In this document: piece by piece, positions 42,919-52,083 of the stretch | Position numbering within the stretch: the stretch's first letter is position 1 | How the letters are laid out: the number at the start of each line of letters is the position of its first letter | Source: Nonomuraea rubra | GTDB lineage: Bacteria > Actinomycetota > Actinomycetes > Streptosporangiales > Streptosporangiaceae | Reading direction: 5' to 3' | DNA: 64,000 nt | Assembly (NCBI RefSeq): GCF_014207985.1 | Contig: NZ_JACHMI010000001.1 | Location: 7,485,001-7,549,000 of the forward strand | The notes under the pieces: model-generated | Database searches by the model: none | The model's input: the letters and a program-made list of their open reading frames with translations, nothing else | What the model was told of the DNA's origin: nothing | Program-made: the position numbers and the translations under genes

Positions 42919-45900
42919 TCAGGCGGCTGCCTTGGCGGTCAGCGCCACCTGCGCCTGCTTCGTGACGCCGCTGACCGTGACGGCCACCGTCACCTGTCCG
43001 GGCCGCAGCGCCGTCAGCGTGCCGGACTCGGGGTCGAGCACGGCGACGTGCCAGGGCTTGGCGGTCCTGCGGGTGCCGACGTGCAGGTTCGGCGAGCCGG
43101 ACCAGGTGGCCGACACCGGGTAGGCGGCGGGCACCGTACGGGAGGCCTGCTCGACCGCCGCCGTCACCGGGGCGGGCGCGCCGACCGCGACCGTGGCCGG
43201 GGCGGTGAGCGTGAGGCCGTCCACGTGCGGCCGCACCTGCGTGCCGATCCAGTCGGGCGCGTCGGCGAACCAGTTCCGCCTGACGTGCTCGGCCTCGGTC
43301 CGCGTCACGGGGTCCACGCCCCACAGCGACCATCCGGTGAACCCGCCGTCCTCGGGGGCGGTGGCGGGGTTCTTGCCGGAGTTGCCGTTGATGAAGTACG
43401 GCACCGCGTCCACGTGCTCGGCGTGGAAGGTCCCCACGTGCGCGCCGATGAACGCGGCGCCCTTGCCGGTGGTGCGCTGGAAGTCGGCCAGCCAGCCCTC
43501 GACGAGCGCGGCCTCCTTGCGGTCGCCGAGCTGGCTGCCCTTGCCGGGCGTGGGGTCGCGCGGCGGCACGTGGAACAGCACGGCGACGGACCCGATCGAG
43601 CCGTCCCCGGCCGCCGAGTCCAGCAGGGACCGGAGCCGCGCCACCTGGTCGTAGCCGCCGCCCCTGAGGGTGAGGCGGGAGGTGTCCAGGGTGATGAAGC
43701 GGGTGCCCTTGTGGTCGAAGGTCTGGTACGTGTCCCCGAAGACGGCCTTGAAGTTGTCGATCTTGCCGCCCATGACCTCATGGTTGCCCGGAATGTAGTG
43801 ATATTTCACCGTTCCGCCGAGCTCTTCGTCGAGGATCTTCTTCGCCAGCGCGAAGTCCTCCGGCGACGCCTCGTCCACCAGGTCACCGTTGATCACCAGG
43901 AAGTCCGGCTGGGCCGCCTTGATCTCCTGGAGGGTGCGGCGCGCGTTCCTGACCAGGTCGCTGTCCGGGTTCCTGGCCACGAACTGCGCGTCCGACATGA
44001 CCGCGAACCGCCACGGCATCGTGGAGACCTCGCTCCTGACCACGGGGTCCGCCTTCCTGGGCGCCTCCGGGGCCGAGACCGACGGCGGCACCTTGGCGAC
44101 CAGCCCGTCGATGAGGATCTCGTTGGTGTACTTCACGTCGGCCTTCGTCTCGGCCACGTAGAAGCGCCGCAGCTTGAGCGGGTAGTTCACGCCCGGCGGC
44201 ACGGTGAACTCGACGTACTTCCAGCCGGTCCACGTCATGTAGGGGCCGCGCAGGATCTGCGACTGCCCGAGCGCGTCGTAGAACTCCAGGCTCGGCCACT
44301 CCCCCTTGCCGGTGGAGTTGATCCACAACCCGAACGCCTGCGGCTGCCCCTCGACCACGATCTGCTGGGGCGGGCTGGCGTACGCGGCCCGGGTGGCGGT
44401 GGAGGTGGTGAAGTCGTACGACAGCTTGAGCCCGCCCCCGCTCTGCCCGGGCGCGGCCGACAGCGAGCCGGTGGCGCGGGCGGCGGCGAACGTCCACGTG
44501 GCCGCGTCCTCGAAGTCGGCGACCGGCTTGGACTCGAACCCGACCGTCACCGGCACCGCGGTGCTGATCCTGCCGACCTTGGCGGTGATCAGGCCGGAGC
44601 CGGTGGCCTGCTTCGCCTTGACGGTGAAGGAGCCGTGGTCGGCCGCGGTGACCTCGAACAGGTTCCGGTCGTAGTCGAGCGTGAGGTCGCCGGGCTCGAT
44701 GGGCGCGGAGTTGCCGTTGCGGTCGTAGCCGACCACGCCGAACGTGGCGGTGCCGCCCTCGCCGGGCATGCCGAGCCGGTCGGCGGTGGTGCCGAGCCGC
44801 TCCAGCGGCTGCAGCACGGTCAGCTCGATGGTGCCCTTGGCGTTGCCGCGCGAGGCGGTGACGGTGGTGGTGCCGGGCAGCAGGGCGTGGAACTTCCCGT
44901 CACGGATGACGCCGTGCACGGCCGGGTTCGCCCGCCAGGACGGGGTGCCGGCGGCGGGGCCGTACGTCTCGTCGTAGCCGGCGGCGGTCAGCCGCCTGGT
45001 CAGGCCGGGGAAGACCCGCTCGGGACGGCCACCGGCGACGGGCCCGACGCCGGGCGCCTTGGCGGGGTCGCTCGCGGTCTCCAGCCAGAAGCCCTTGAGC
45101 CTGCCGCTGCCCTCGGGCGCGTAGAGCGCCAGGCCGTTGGGCACGTGGCGCTCGCCGCCGTCGGAGGGGCTGTTCTCCACCTGCACGTCGGCGGAGCCGG
45201 GCTCGCGGGCCAGCATGGTGGAGGAGCCGCCGCCGTCGAGGTTGAGCGCGTTGGCGGCGCCGAGGTCCTTCATCATCGCGGCCAGCTCGTTCAGCGTGAC
45301 GCCGCGGCTGTCGGCCTGGCGGCCGTCCACGGTCAGCAGGTACATCTTCCTGCCGTCCGCCGAGAAGCCGACGGCGGTGCGCGGGTGCGCGGCCGGGTCG
45401 GTCGAGTTCTGCACGACGCCGTCCTTGACCAGCACCCAGTTGCCGCCCACGGCGGCCTTCACCGAGCTGCCGTCAGAAGGCTTGGGCTGGTAGGCCACGT
45501 CCACCTTGTCGCCGGCCTTGAGCGCGGCCAGGGCGGCGGCCCCGGCGTCCCGGCCGAGCAGGATCGTGGTGCCGGCGGGGATCGGGCCGGTGCCGGCGGA
45601 GGTGCGTACCTCGGTGACGACCCCGTCCACCAGCACGACCTCGGCGACGGAGGTGGCCCCCTCGACCGCGCGGGCCCGGTTGTAGGAGCCCCACAGCGGC
45701 GTGAACAGGCCCACGCCGTCGCGCTGGATGATCTGGTTGAACTGGGTGAGCTTGACCGGCGCGCCGCCGGACGGGGTGGCGGTGCCCTCGAAGTACATCT
45801 TCAGCACGCGGCCGACCCCGTCGCCGGTGACCGCGACGGCGTTCTCGTGGCCGGCGACCGGCGACTGGATCAGCGCGCCGTTCTGCACGCCGATGCCCTG

Positions 45901-46317
45901 CGCGGCGCCGGAGTTGTTGATGTCGAAGAAGTCGCCGTTGACGGCCGCGACGGCCCGCGAGCGCTTGGCGGGCCCGGACAGCGGCTCGGTCTTCGACACC
46001 TCGCCGGAGAAGACGTAGTCCGCCTTCGCACCGCCCAGGTCGGCGGTGACGGCGTCCGCGCGCAGCCAGCCGAGCGCGTCATAGGTGTCGAACGAGGTCA
46101 GCGAGATGCCCGGCGCCACCGGCCGGGTCTTCTTGGCGGTCTCCAGCCGCTCGGGCGCCGCGGCGGTGGGGGCGAGCAGCGTGGAGGAGGCCTGGTAGGA
46201 CGACGCCGTCTCCAGCGTGTCCTCTGCGGGAGGGGTGGGATCGGCCTGTGCCGGCGCGCTGATGGCCATGGGGCCTAACACGAGCGCGGCGGCGGCCAGC
46301 AATCGGAGGGTCTGCAC
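42919..46317 (-). CDS. Secreted phosphodiester glycosidase (NAGPA domain) fused to metallophosphoesterase
   Basis: This is a 1132-residue exported bifunctional protein. After a signal peptide (QTLRLLAAAALVLGPMAISAPAQA) comes a NAGPA-type phosphodiester-glycosidase domain (about residues 60-410: AVAAVNGDFFDINNSG, HPRTAVGFSADGRKMYLLTVDGRQ, NALNLDGGGSSTML). Beta-sandwich/Ig-like modules follow, then a calcineurin-like phosphoesterase (about 760-1010: AVMSDAQF, VINGDLVDE, IPGNHEVMG, LFHVPP, GAHVGTFHAEH), and a closing Big-like domain. The first metal motif reads D-x-Q instead of the common D-x-H. GTG 46317 starts exactly at the signal peptide; the AT-rich 80 bases upstream probably hold the promoter. 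It could release sugar phosphates from teichoic-acid-like or phosphodiester glycans. Confidence 0.87.
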   Translation of the reverse strand: MQTLRLLAAAALVLGPMAISAPAQADPTPPAEDTLETASSYQASSTLLAPTAAAPERLETAKKTRPVAPGISLTSFDTYDALGWLRADAVTADLGGAKADYVFSGEVSKTEPLSGPAKRSRAVAAVNGDFFDINNSGAAQGIGVQNGALIQSPVAGHENAVAVTGDGVGRVLKMYFEGTATPSGGAPVKLTQFNQIIQRDGVGLFTPLWGSYNRARAVEGATSVAEVVLVDGVVTEVRTSAGTGPIPAGTTILLGRDAGAAALAALKAGDKVDVAYQPKPSDGSSVKAAVGGNWVLVKDGVVQNSTDPAAHPRTAVGFSADGRKMYLLTVDGRQADSRGVTLNELAAMMKDLGAANALNLDGGGSSTMLAREPGSADVQVENSPSDGGERHVPNGLALYAPEGSGRLKGFWLETASDPAKAPGVGPVAGGRPERVFPGLTRRLTAAGYDETYGPAAGTPSWRANPAVHGVIRDGKFHALLPGTTTVTASRGNAKGTIELTVLQPLERLGTTADRLGMPGEGGTATFGVVGYDRNGNSAPIEPGDLTLDYDRNLFEVTAADHGSFTVKAKQATGSGLITAKVGRISTAVPVTVGFESKPVADFEDAATWTFAAARATGSLSAAPGQSGGGLKLSYDFTTSTATRAAYASPPQQIVVEGQPQAFGLWINSTGKGEWPSLEFYDALGQSQILRGPYMTWTGWKYVEFTVPPGVNYPLKLRRFYVAETKADVKYTNEILIDGLVAKVPPSVSAPEAPRKADPVVRSEVSTMPWRFAVMSDAQFVARNPDSDLVRNARRTLQEIKAAQPDFLVINGDLVDEASPEDFALAKKILDEELGGTVKYHYIPGNHEVMGGKIDNFKAVFGDTYQTFDHKGTRFITLDTSRLTLRGGGYDQVARLRSLLDSAAGDGSIGSVAVLFHVPPRDPTPGKGSQLGDRKEAALVEGWLADFQRTTGKGAAFIGAHVGTFHAEHVDAVPYFINGNSGKNPATAPEDGGFTGWSLWGVDPVTRTEAEHVRRNWFADAPDWIGTQVRPHVDGLTLTAPATVAVGAPAPVTAAVEQASRTVPAAYPVSATWSGSPNLHVGTRRTAKPWHVAVLDPESGTLTALRPGQVTVAVTVSGVTKQAQVALTAKAAA

Positions 46318-46414
46318 GACCGAACTCAATCGCCCGTGGATATAACTTTCAAGACCAAAGAGTGAACTAAAAGAAAATTTCAGATCTTGTACGCCTCCCA
46401 CCTCGCGTTTCAGG

Positions 46415-47587
46415 ATGGGGGACGTGGATCGAGAGGCGCTCTACCGCGACCCGTATCCCGTCTACGCCAGGGCCCGTGCCGCCCCCGGCCTGACGTTCGT
46501 CGAGGAGCTGGACGCCTGGCTGGTGGCCCGCCACGCCGACGTGCGCGAGGTGCTGAGCAGGCCGGGCGACTTCTCCTCCCGGGGCGCGCTCCGCCCCGAC
46601 GTGCTGCCGGGCCCGCGCGCGTTCGCCGAGCTGGCGGGCGCGCCCGGCGGCGCCCCGGTGGTGCTGAGCGCGGACGGTGAGGCCCACGCCCGCTACCGCA
46701 GGCCGCTGACCAGGGGCCTGTCACCCGCCAGGGTGGCGGCCGCGCTCCCCTTCGTACGGTCCACGGCGGCCGGCCTGATCGCCTCGTTCGCGAAGGCGGG
46801 CCAGGTGAAGTGGATGTCCGCCTACGCCAGGCCGCTGCCCGCCACCGTCATCGGCCACCTGCTGGGCCTGGACCCGGCCGACGTGCCCGCCGCCGTCCGG
46901 GCCGGCCACCGCGCCGAGGACCTGCTGTTCACCCCGATGCCCGAGGACGACCAGGTCGCCGCCGCCCGCGAGGTGGCCGCCCTGCGACACCTGCTGGACG
47001 CCCACGCCCGCGCCCCGGGCACGGCCGAGACCCTCACCGGCGAGCTGACCCGCGCCCTGGACGACCGCGACGAGATCGTCTCCAACATCGAGAACCTCAT
47101 GCTGGCCGGCCACCTCACCACGACGGCGCTGCTCGGCAGCACCGTGCACCACCTGCTGCGCGACCGCCGCCAGTGGGAGCTGCTGTGCGCCCGGCCCGAG
47201 CTCGTGCCCGCCGCGATCGAGGAGGCCGCCAGGTACGAGGCGCCGGTGCAGGGCTTCCGCCGCACCGTCACCCGGCCGCTGACGTTGTCGGGCACGAAGC
47301 TGGCCGAGGGCGACACCGTCTTCGTGTCGTTCGGCTCGGCGGGGCGGGACGCGACGGTGTCCGACCGGCCGGACACGTTCGACCTGGCCCGGGAGCCGGT
47401 GCGGCACCTGTCGTTCGGGCACGGGGTGCACGGCTGCCCGGGCTCGCTGCTGGCCCGCGAGCAGCTTACGATCACCCTGGAGCTGCTCGTCCGCGAGCTG
47501 CCCGGCCTACACCTCGCCGGCGAGGACGTCACCATGGCGGCCACGCTCATCCACCGCGCGCCCGAGCGGCTTCACCTCACCTGGTAG
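46415..47587 (+). CDS. Cytochrome P450
   Basis: This is a 390-residue soluble class-I P450. The heme-ligand Cys341 is in LSFGHGVHGCPGSLLA, the K-helix ExxR in IEEAARYEAPVQGFRR, and the I-helix oxygen-binding stretch is LMLAGHLTTTALLG. No ferredoxin or reductase gene is adjacent, so electrons must come from elsewhere. The ATG at 46415 is used; GTG 46424 follows a purine-rich GGATGGGGGAC and could be the true start. Its 3' end overlaps the convergent membrane-protein gene by 81 bases. No biosynthetic partner is nearby, so the substrate is unknown. Confidence 0.93.
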   Translation: MGDVDREALYRDPYPVYARARAAPGLTFVEELDAWLVARHADVREVLSRPGDFSSRGALRPDVLPGPRAFAELAGAPGGAPVVLSADGEAHARYRRPLTRGLSPARVAAALPFVRSTAAGLIASFAKAGQVKWMSAYARPLPATVIGHLLGLDPADVPAAVRAGHRAEDLLFTPMPEDDQVAAAREVAALRHLLDAHARAPGTAETLTGELTRALDDRDEIVSNIENLMLAGHLTTTALLGSTVHHLLRDRRQWELLCARPELVPAAIEEAARYEAPVQGFRRTVTRPLTLSGTKLAEGDTVFVSFGSAGRDATVSDRPDTFDLAREPVRHLSFGHGVHGCPGSLLAREQLTITLELLVRELPGLHLAGEDVTMAATLIHRAPERLHLTW

Positions 47588-49684
47588 CCGCACCCCGGCG
47601 TGCAGCACCAGCGGCACGGCCAGTGCCACGGCCATGGACAGCACGGCCGTGCCGGAGTCGTTGACCAGCATGCCGACGACGCCGCTGGCCAGCGCGCCGA
47701 CCAGCCCGGCCCGCAGCATGGGCGCCCGCGCGAACGCCCTGGGCACCAGGCCAGCGCTCACCTGCCCGGGCCGCAGCACCGCGAACACCAGGAACACCAG
47801 CCCGGCCAGCACGATCGGCATGAGGTTCGGCGAGAGCAGCGTGTGCAGCATGGCGCCCAGCTTGCGGCCGATCATGGGCCAGAACGTCCCGTCGAGCACC
47901 TGCCCCACGAACCTGCCCAGGTGCGTCTGCGACTGCGGCGGCCGCAGCCAGTCGAGCACGGCGATCACCGACACGGCCACCCCGCCCAGCATGCTGAACC
48001 CGGCCAGCTTCAGCAGCGACACCTTCCTGCCCGCCACCAGCAGCGCCGTCACGGCGATCCCCGGCGCGAACGCGATCACGCCGCCGAAGTCGCTGCCGAC
48101 GCCCGGCCAGCCGGCCAGCAGCGTCGCGACCACGCCGAGGCCCGTCACCACGGCCACGGCCAGGCGCCTGCGCCCGGCGCGTACCAGGTGCTCGGCGGCC
48201 ACGGCGGCGCCCATCAGCACGGACGTGGCCAGCAGCGCGAACGGGATGTTCGCCAGCCCGTAGTACCGCCCGCCGACCACGGCGGTGTATCCCATGAGCG
48301 CGTTGAACTGCAGGTTCGTCCCGGTCAGCAGGTCGCCGACGAGCACCGCGAAGTTGATCGCGCAGACCGCCGCCGGCGGGCCGAGCGGGTCGCGCCGCCA
48401 CGGGCCGAGCAGCGCGATCGCGCTGAGCACCGCCGTGACCGCCAGCACGCACGCGATCAGGGTCGGGGGGATGGACGGGCTGCGGTCCCACGGCAGCAGG
48501 TTCACCACGTACGTCGAGACGGGCACGCAGGCCATCGCGATCGCGGCCACCCCGACGAAACCGAGCCTGCGCCGGCGGGAGAGCAGCACGTAGGACAGCA
48601 CGTAGAAGGCGACCGTCAGGGTGGCGAACCCGGTGAAGAAGTAGCCGGTCATGCCGCGCACGGTGGTTCCGGCCAGGTCGGCCCGCACGAGGTCGGCCGA
48701 GCTGATCGGCTCCCCGAGCCGCCACGGCAGCCCGATCACGTTCGGGGGCGTGGTGATGCCGGCGGCGGTCAGGACGGTGGGGGTGATGTCGGGCAGCAGC
48801 ACGATGTCGTCCCGCCGCGCCGAGTTCCCCCCGATCCGCGGCCCTGTCACCTCCTCCGGGCTCGCGGGTTGCGCGGCGGGTGCGGTGCCGGGGCGCTTCC
48901 ACATGGCCACGCGCAGGTGCGGCGCGGAGCCGTGGTCGCCGATCCCGGCCAGCACGATCTCCGTGCCGGCGGGCAGCCGGTCCAGCGCCGCGCCGACCTC
49001 GGCGTCGGCCTGGCGGGCCAGGTCGCGCCGCCGCTCGGGCGGCAGCAGCTCCGCCTCCTGCGGCAGCCTGCCGTCCACCAGGTACGGCTGCGCGAGCGCG
49101 GCCACGTCCACGGCCAGCACCCGGCAGCGCGACCAGTCGCTCAGCCCGGCGGGGGTGGCGGCGTACAGATCGACCTCGCCCTCCTTGTCGGCCAGCGCGA
49201 GCGCCGCGCCCCTGCCGACGGCGGCCGTGCAGTGGCCGGCGGCGTGCACGGCGGCGCCGAGCGTGCCCGCGTTGGCGCCGTCCCGCGTGCCGAGCAGCTC
49301 GGCCATCCCCGGGACGACCGCGCCCTGCCCCCGGGCGGCCGGCTCGGGCGGGAGCCCGCAGCGCCGCCCCACGGCCGCGCGCACGCCGGACGACACGCTC
49401 AGCCACCCGTCGTACGGGCAGGTCACGGTGCCGACGGCCTTGACGGACAGGGACCCGAGCCCGCTCTGCCCGGCCAGCTCCCACAGCCGCGGCGTGTCGC
49501 GCGGATCGAGATCGCCCCACAACAGCCCGGGCACCCCGATGAACGCCACCCGCCCACCGGCACTCTCCCCAGCCCCGGCACCCAGCCCGGCACCGGCCCC
49601 AGCCTCCTGGTTCGCCGCGGCGGCGGTGGCCGGGCCCGGCCACCACAGACCCCCGGCCACCAGCAGCAGCAGTACCCACCTCAC
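47507..49684 (-). CDS. Large membrane protein with extracellular phosphatase/sulfatase-like domain
   Basis: This is a 725-residue protein. A signal peptide (RWVLLLLVAGGLWWPGPATA) and a Gly/Ala/Glu linker lead into an extracellular domain of about 300 residues (RVAFIGVPGLLWGDLD, GTVTCPYDGWLSVSSG, VLAGIGDHGSAPHLRVA, DIVLLPDITPTVLTAAGI) that looks like a divergent alkaline-phosphatase-superfamily fold. About 10 membrane helices follow (from GYFFTGFATLTVAFYVLSYVLL onward). I know such proteins only as actinobacterial hypotheticals. The last 27 codons are antisense to the P450 gene. A role in envelope-lipid or glycan modification is a guess. Confidence 0.72.
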   Translation of the reverse strand: MRWVLLLLVAGGLWWPGPATAAAANQEAGAGAGLGAGAGESAGGRVAFIGVPGLLWGDLDPRDTPRLWELAGQSGLGSLSVKAVGTVTCPYDGWLSVSSGVRAAVGRRCGLPPEPAARGQGAVVPGMAELLGTRDGANAGTLGAAVHAAGHCTAAVGRGAALALADKEGEVDLYAATPAGLSDWSRCRVLAVDVAALAQPYLVDGRLPQEAELLPPERRRDLARQADAEVGAALDRLPAGTEIVLAGIGDHGSAPHLRVAMWKRPGTAPAAQPASPEEVTGPRIGGNSARRDDIVLLPDITPTVLTAAGITTPPNVIGLPWRLGEPISSADLVRADLAGTTVRGMTGYFFTGFATLTVAFYVLSYVLLSRRRRLGFVGVAAIAMACVPVSTYVVNLLPWDRSPSIPPTLIACVLAVTAVLSAIALLGPWRRDPLGPPAAVCAINFAVLVGDLLTGTNLQFNALMGYTAVVGGRYYGLANIPFALLATSVLMGAAVAAEHLVRAGRRRLAVAVVTGLGVVATLLAGWPGVGSDFGGVIAFAPGIAVTALLVAGRKVSLLKLAGFSMLGGVAVSVIAVLDWLRPPQSQTHLGRFVGQVLDGTFWPMIGRKLGAMLHTLLSPNLMPIVLAGLVFLVFAVLRPGQVSAGLVPRAFARAPMLRAGLVGALASGVVGMLVNDSGTAVLSMAVALAVPLVLHAGVRLPGEVKPLGRAVDERGRHGDVLAGEV

Positions 49685-49752
49685 CGTCGAGCCCCCATCC
49701 GGATGCGGCGATCGATTCGGAACGCGGGCGCCACCCTACCCGCGCCGAGGGC

Positions 49753-52020
49753 TCAGGCGGCGGGTTTGACGATGATCAGCCGATCCAGCGCCGCGTCGTA
49801 GGCGGGATCGAGCCAGTACCCGGAGTGCCACCGCGTCTCGGGCAGCGGCTCCCCCGGTCCTGGCCGGGCCGGGTCCCAGCAGAACCGGTCCACCGCGTCC
49901 CGCTGCCCGCCGGCGAGGGGATCGACGCGCCGGAAGACGGGACCGCCGATGGGGTCGCTCAGCCGGTAGAGGTTGCACCAGCTCACCCGCTCCCGCACGG
50001 CGCCCAGCCCGGCGCCGCCGAAGTAGGCGGGGAAGTACGGCGCGTACAGGCGGCGCAGCGGCGACCCATGTGTCAGCAGCCGCACGCGCGCCCGCTGTCC
50101 CGGATCGAGCTGCAGCACCAGGGCGGCCACGATGACGCTGCCCTGGCTGTGTCCCGACAGCACGACCTGGTCGCGCTCGGTGGGGGCGAGCCGGCCGACG
50201 CGCGTCATCAGCTCGGGGACGACCCGTTCGGTGTAGCAGGGCGGCGACAGCGGATGGATGGCGCGCGGCCAGAACGTGCAGATGTCCCACAGGATCCCGA
50301 CCGTCCTGCGCAACCGGGTGTCCCGGTACGTGCGCCGCCCCACCACCACCAGCGCCACCACGACGGCCACCATGACCCAGCTCCCGGCCGAGGCGAGCAG
50401 CCCGGCGAGCCCGCCGTCCGGGGTGAACAGCCGCAGCCGGTGGATCACGGTCACGGCGGCGGACCCGGCGACCCCGATCCCGGTGAGCACGCCCAGCACG
50501 AGCCCGGCACGGTCGGTGAGCGCGGCCAGCGCCCACGTGCGCGCGACCACCCGGGCGTCGTCGCGTTCCAGATAGTACGGCTTGAGCTCCGGCGCCAGCC
50601 GCCCCGCCACCGCCCGGCGGATCAGCCACAACACCACGGCCACGACGACGAGCCCGGCCAGCAGCAGCGGCACGAGCGCCGCCGTCCACCACACGGCCTC
50701 GTCGAGGAACAGCTTCCCGCCGACGGGCTGCTGCGAGGCCGGGTACGCGGGGACGCCGAAGAACGTGGCCGTCCAGAACAGCAGCCCGAGCGCCATGACG
50801 TTCGCACTGCCCACGGCCACCATCAGCACGACCCACGCGCCCATCCCACCCAGCGCCCGCCGCTCCGGCCCGCCCTGCCCGACGCCGGCCGCGCCCTGCT
50901 CACCGTCCGCTTCCCGCCGGTCCATGCGTGCCAGCACGGCCGTCGCCACCAGCAGGAACGCCGCCAGCCCGACCGTGGCCGCGTACTGGAACGTTCCAAT
51001 CCCGACGCCGGGCAGCCACCACGCAGCGGTGCCCGCCACCCCGGTCGGCATCCCCGCCAGCGCCGCCCCGGCCGTGGCCAGGAACGCCACCGGCGCGGCC
51101 ACCCGCAGCACGTGGCACGCGAACGTCAGCCACCAGGGCGCCCGCTGCCCGCCGTGCGGGTCCAGCCGCCGCGCGATGGACGGCAGCGCGGCGAGCACGG
51201 CGGCGGCGAGCATCACGCCCGCGTTGGCCACGGTCAGCGCGAGGCCGGTGGCCGTGCCCGCGAAGGGCGCCGACACGGCCACCGCGATGGAGCCGATCGA
51301 GAACGCCACGTGCACGACCCGCAGCCGCCACACCGGTGCCGCCCCGTGCCACAGCCTCGGCCTGGCCAGCAGCACCCCGTCCTGAGCCGCGACCTCGGGC
51401 GGCACCGTGCGCTCGTCCCGCAGCCAGGTGCGCCGCGCGAGCCACCACAGCAGCACCACGACCAGCAGCGGCACCAGCGCGGTGACGGCCAGCCGCTTGG
51501 ACGGCTCGTCACCCCACAGCACCCCGAGCCAGCGCACCCACCCGGGCGCCGTGTCGTAGGTGCAGGCCCGCCCGGCCGCCGTGCACTGCCAGCCGACGAG
51601 GTCGACACTGGCCCGGGTGACGGCGCCGACGAGCGTGCCGGTGAGCAGCAGCGCGAACAGCCGCTGCGCCGCCTCGGTCACGTGCCGCAGCCGCACGCCC
51701 CGCGCGGGCCTGGGCAGCATGAAGTACGACAGGTTGGCCAGCGAGAACGGCAGCAGGAGCAGCCACAGCGCGATCGTGCGCCCGCCGGAGGTGAGGTTGC
51801 CCCACGCGTACGCCTCCCGGTGGCGCACGCCGGGCACGTCGGGATGGTCGCCGGACGGCCGGTCGCTCTCCCACCATCGCCGGTAGAACCCGGTGGTGCC
51901 GTCGCCCGCGACGAGCCGGGGGTGCGGGTGGCCGAGGGTGCCGGCCGGGGGCGTGCCGGAGACGCCGTGCACGCGGAGCTCCGTCACGCCCCCGCAGGTC
52001 TCGTCGAGGAATCCGTCCAT
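49753..52020 (-). CDS. Polytopic membrane protein with split alpha/beta-hydrolase (lipase-like) domain
   Basis: This is a 755-residue protein. The N-terminal segment has ELRVHGVSGTPP, a typical oxyanion-hole strand of lipase-like hydrolases. About 10 hydrophobic helices fill residues 80-570. The C-terminal segment returns to a hydrolase core with the nucleophile elbow VVLSGHSQGSVIVAAL and LLTHGSPLRRLYAPYFP. A His is available in ETRWHSGYWLDPAYDAAL. The hydrolase thus appears to be assembled from sequence on both sides of a membrane domain. It lies 63 bases downstream of the maltodextrin permease and may be read from that operon. The substrate is unknown. Confidence 0.72.
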   Translation of the reverse strand: MDGFLDETCGGVTELRVHGVSGTPPAGTLGHPHPRLVAGDGTTGFYRRWWESDRPSGDHPDVPGVRHREAYAWGNLTSGGRTIALWLLLLPFSLANLSYFMLPRPARGVRLRHVTEAAQRLFALLLTGTLVGAVTRASVDLVGWQCTAAGRACTYDTAPGWVRWLGVLWGDEPSKRLAVTALVPLLVVVLLWWLARRTWLRDERTVPPEVAAQDGVLLARPRLWHGAAPVWRLRVVHVAFSIGSIAVAVSAPFAGTATGLALTVANAGVMLAAAVLAALPSIARRLDPHGGQRAPWWLTFACHVLRVAAPVAFLATAGAALAGMPTGVAGTAAWWLPGVGIGTFQYAATVGLAAFLLVATAVLARMDRREADGEQGAAGVGQGGPERRALGGMGAWVVLMVAVGSANVMALGLLFWTATFFGVPAYPASQQPVGGKLFLDEAVWWTAALVPLLLAGLVVVAVVLWLIRRAVAGRLAPELKPYYLERDDARVVARTWALAALTDRAGLVLGVLTGIGVAGSAAVTVIHRLRLFTPDGGLAGLLASAGSWVMVAVVVALVVVGRRTYRDTRLRRTVGILWDICTFWPRAIHPLSPPCYTERVVPELMTRVGRLAPTERDQVVLSGHSQGSVIVAALVLQLDPGQRARVRLLTHGSPLRRLYAPYFPAYFGGAGLGAVRERVSWCNLYRLSDPIGGPVFRRVDPLAGGQRDAVDRFCWDPARPGPGEPLPETRWHSGYWLDPAYDAALDRLIIVKPAA

Positions 52021-52083
52021 GGGACCAGGATCCAGCGAAGACCACGATTACGCAAAGTGATTGTTCGATTACTCAAGGGTAGG

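Noticed and set aside
46415..52020. P450 with neighbouring genes as a natural-product gene cluster
   Set aside because: No synthase, carrier protein, terpene cyclase or tailoring partners accompany the P450; the two following genes are membrane proteins on the other strand.
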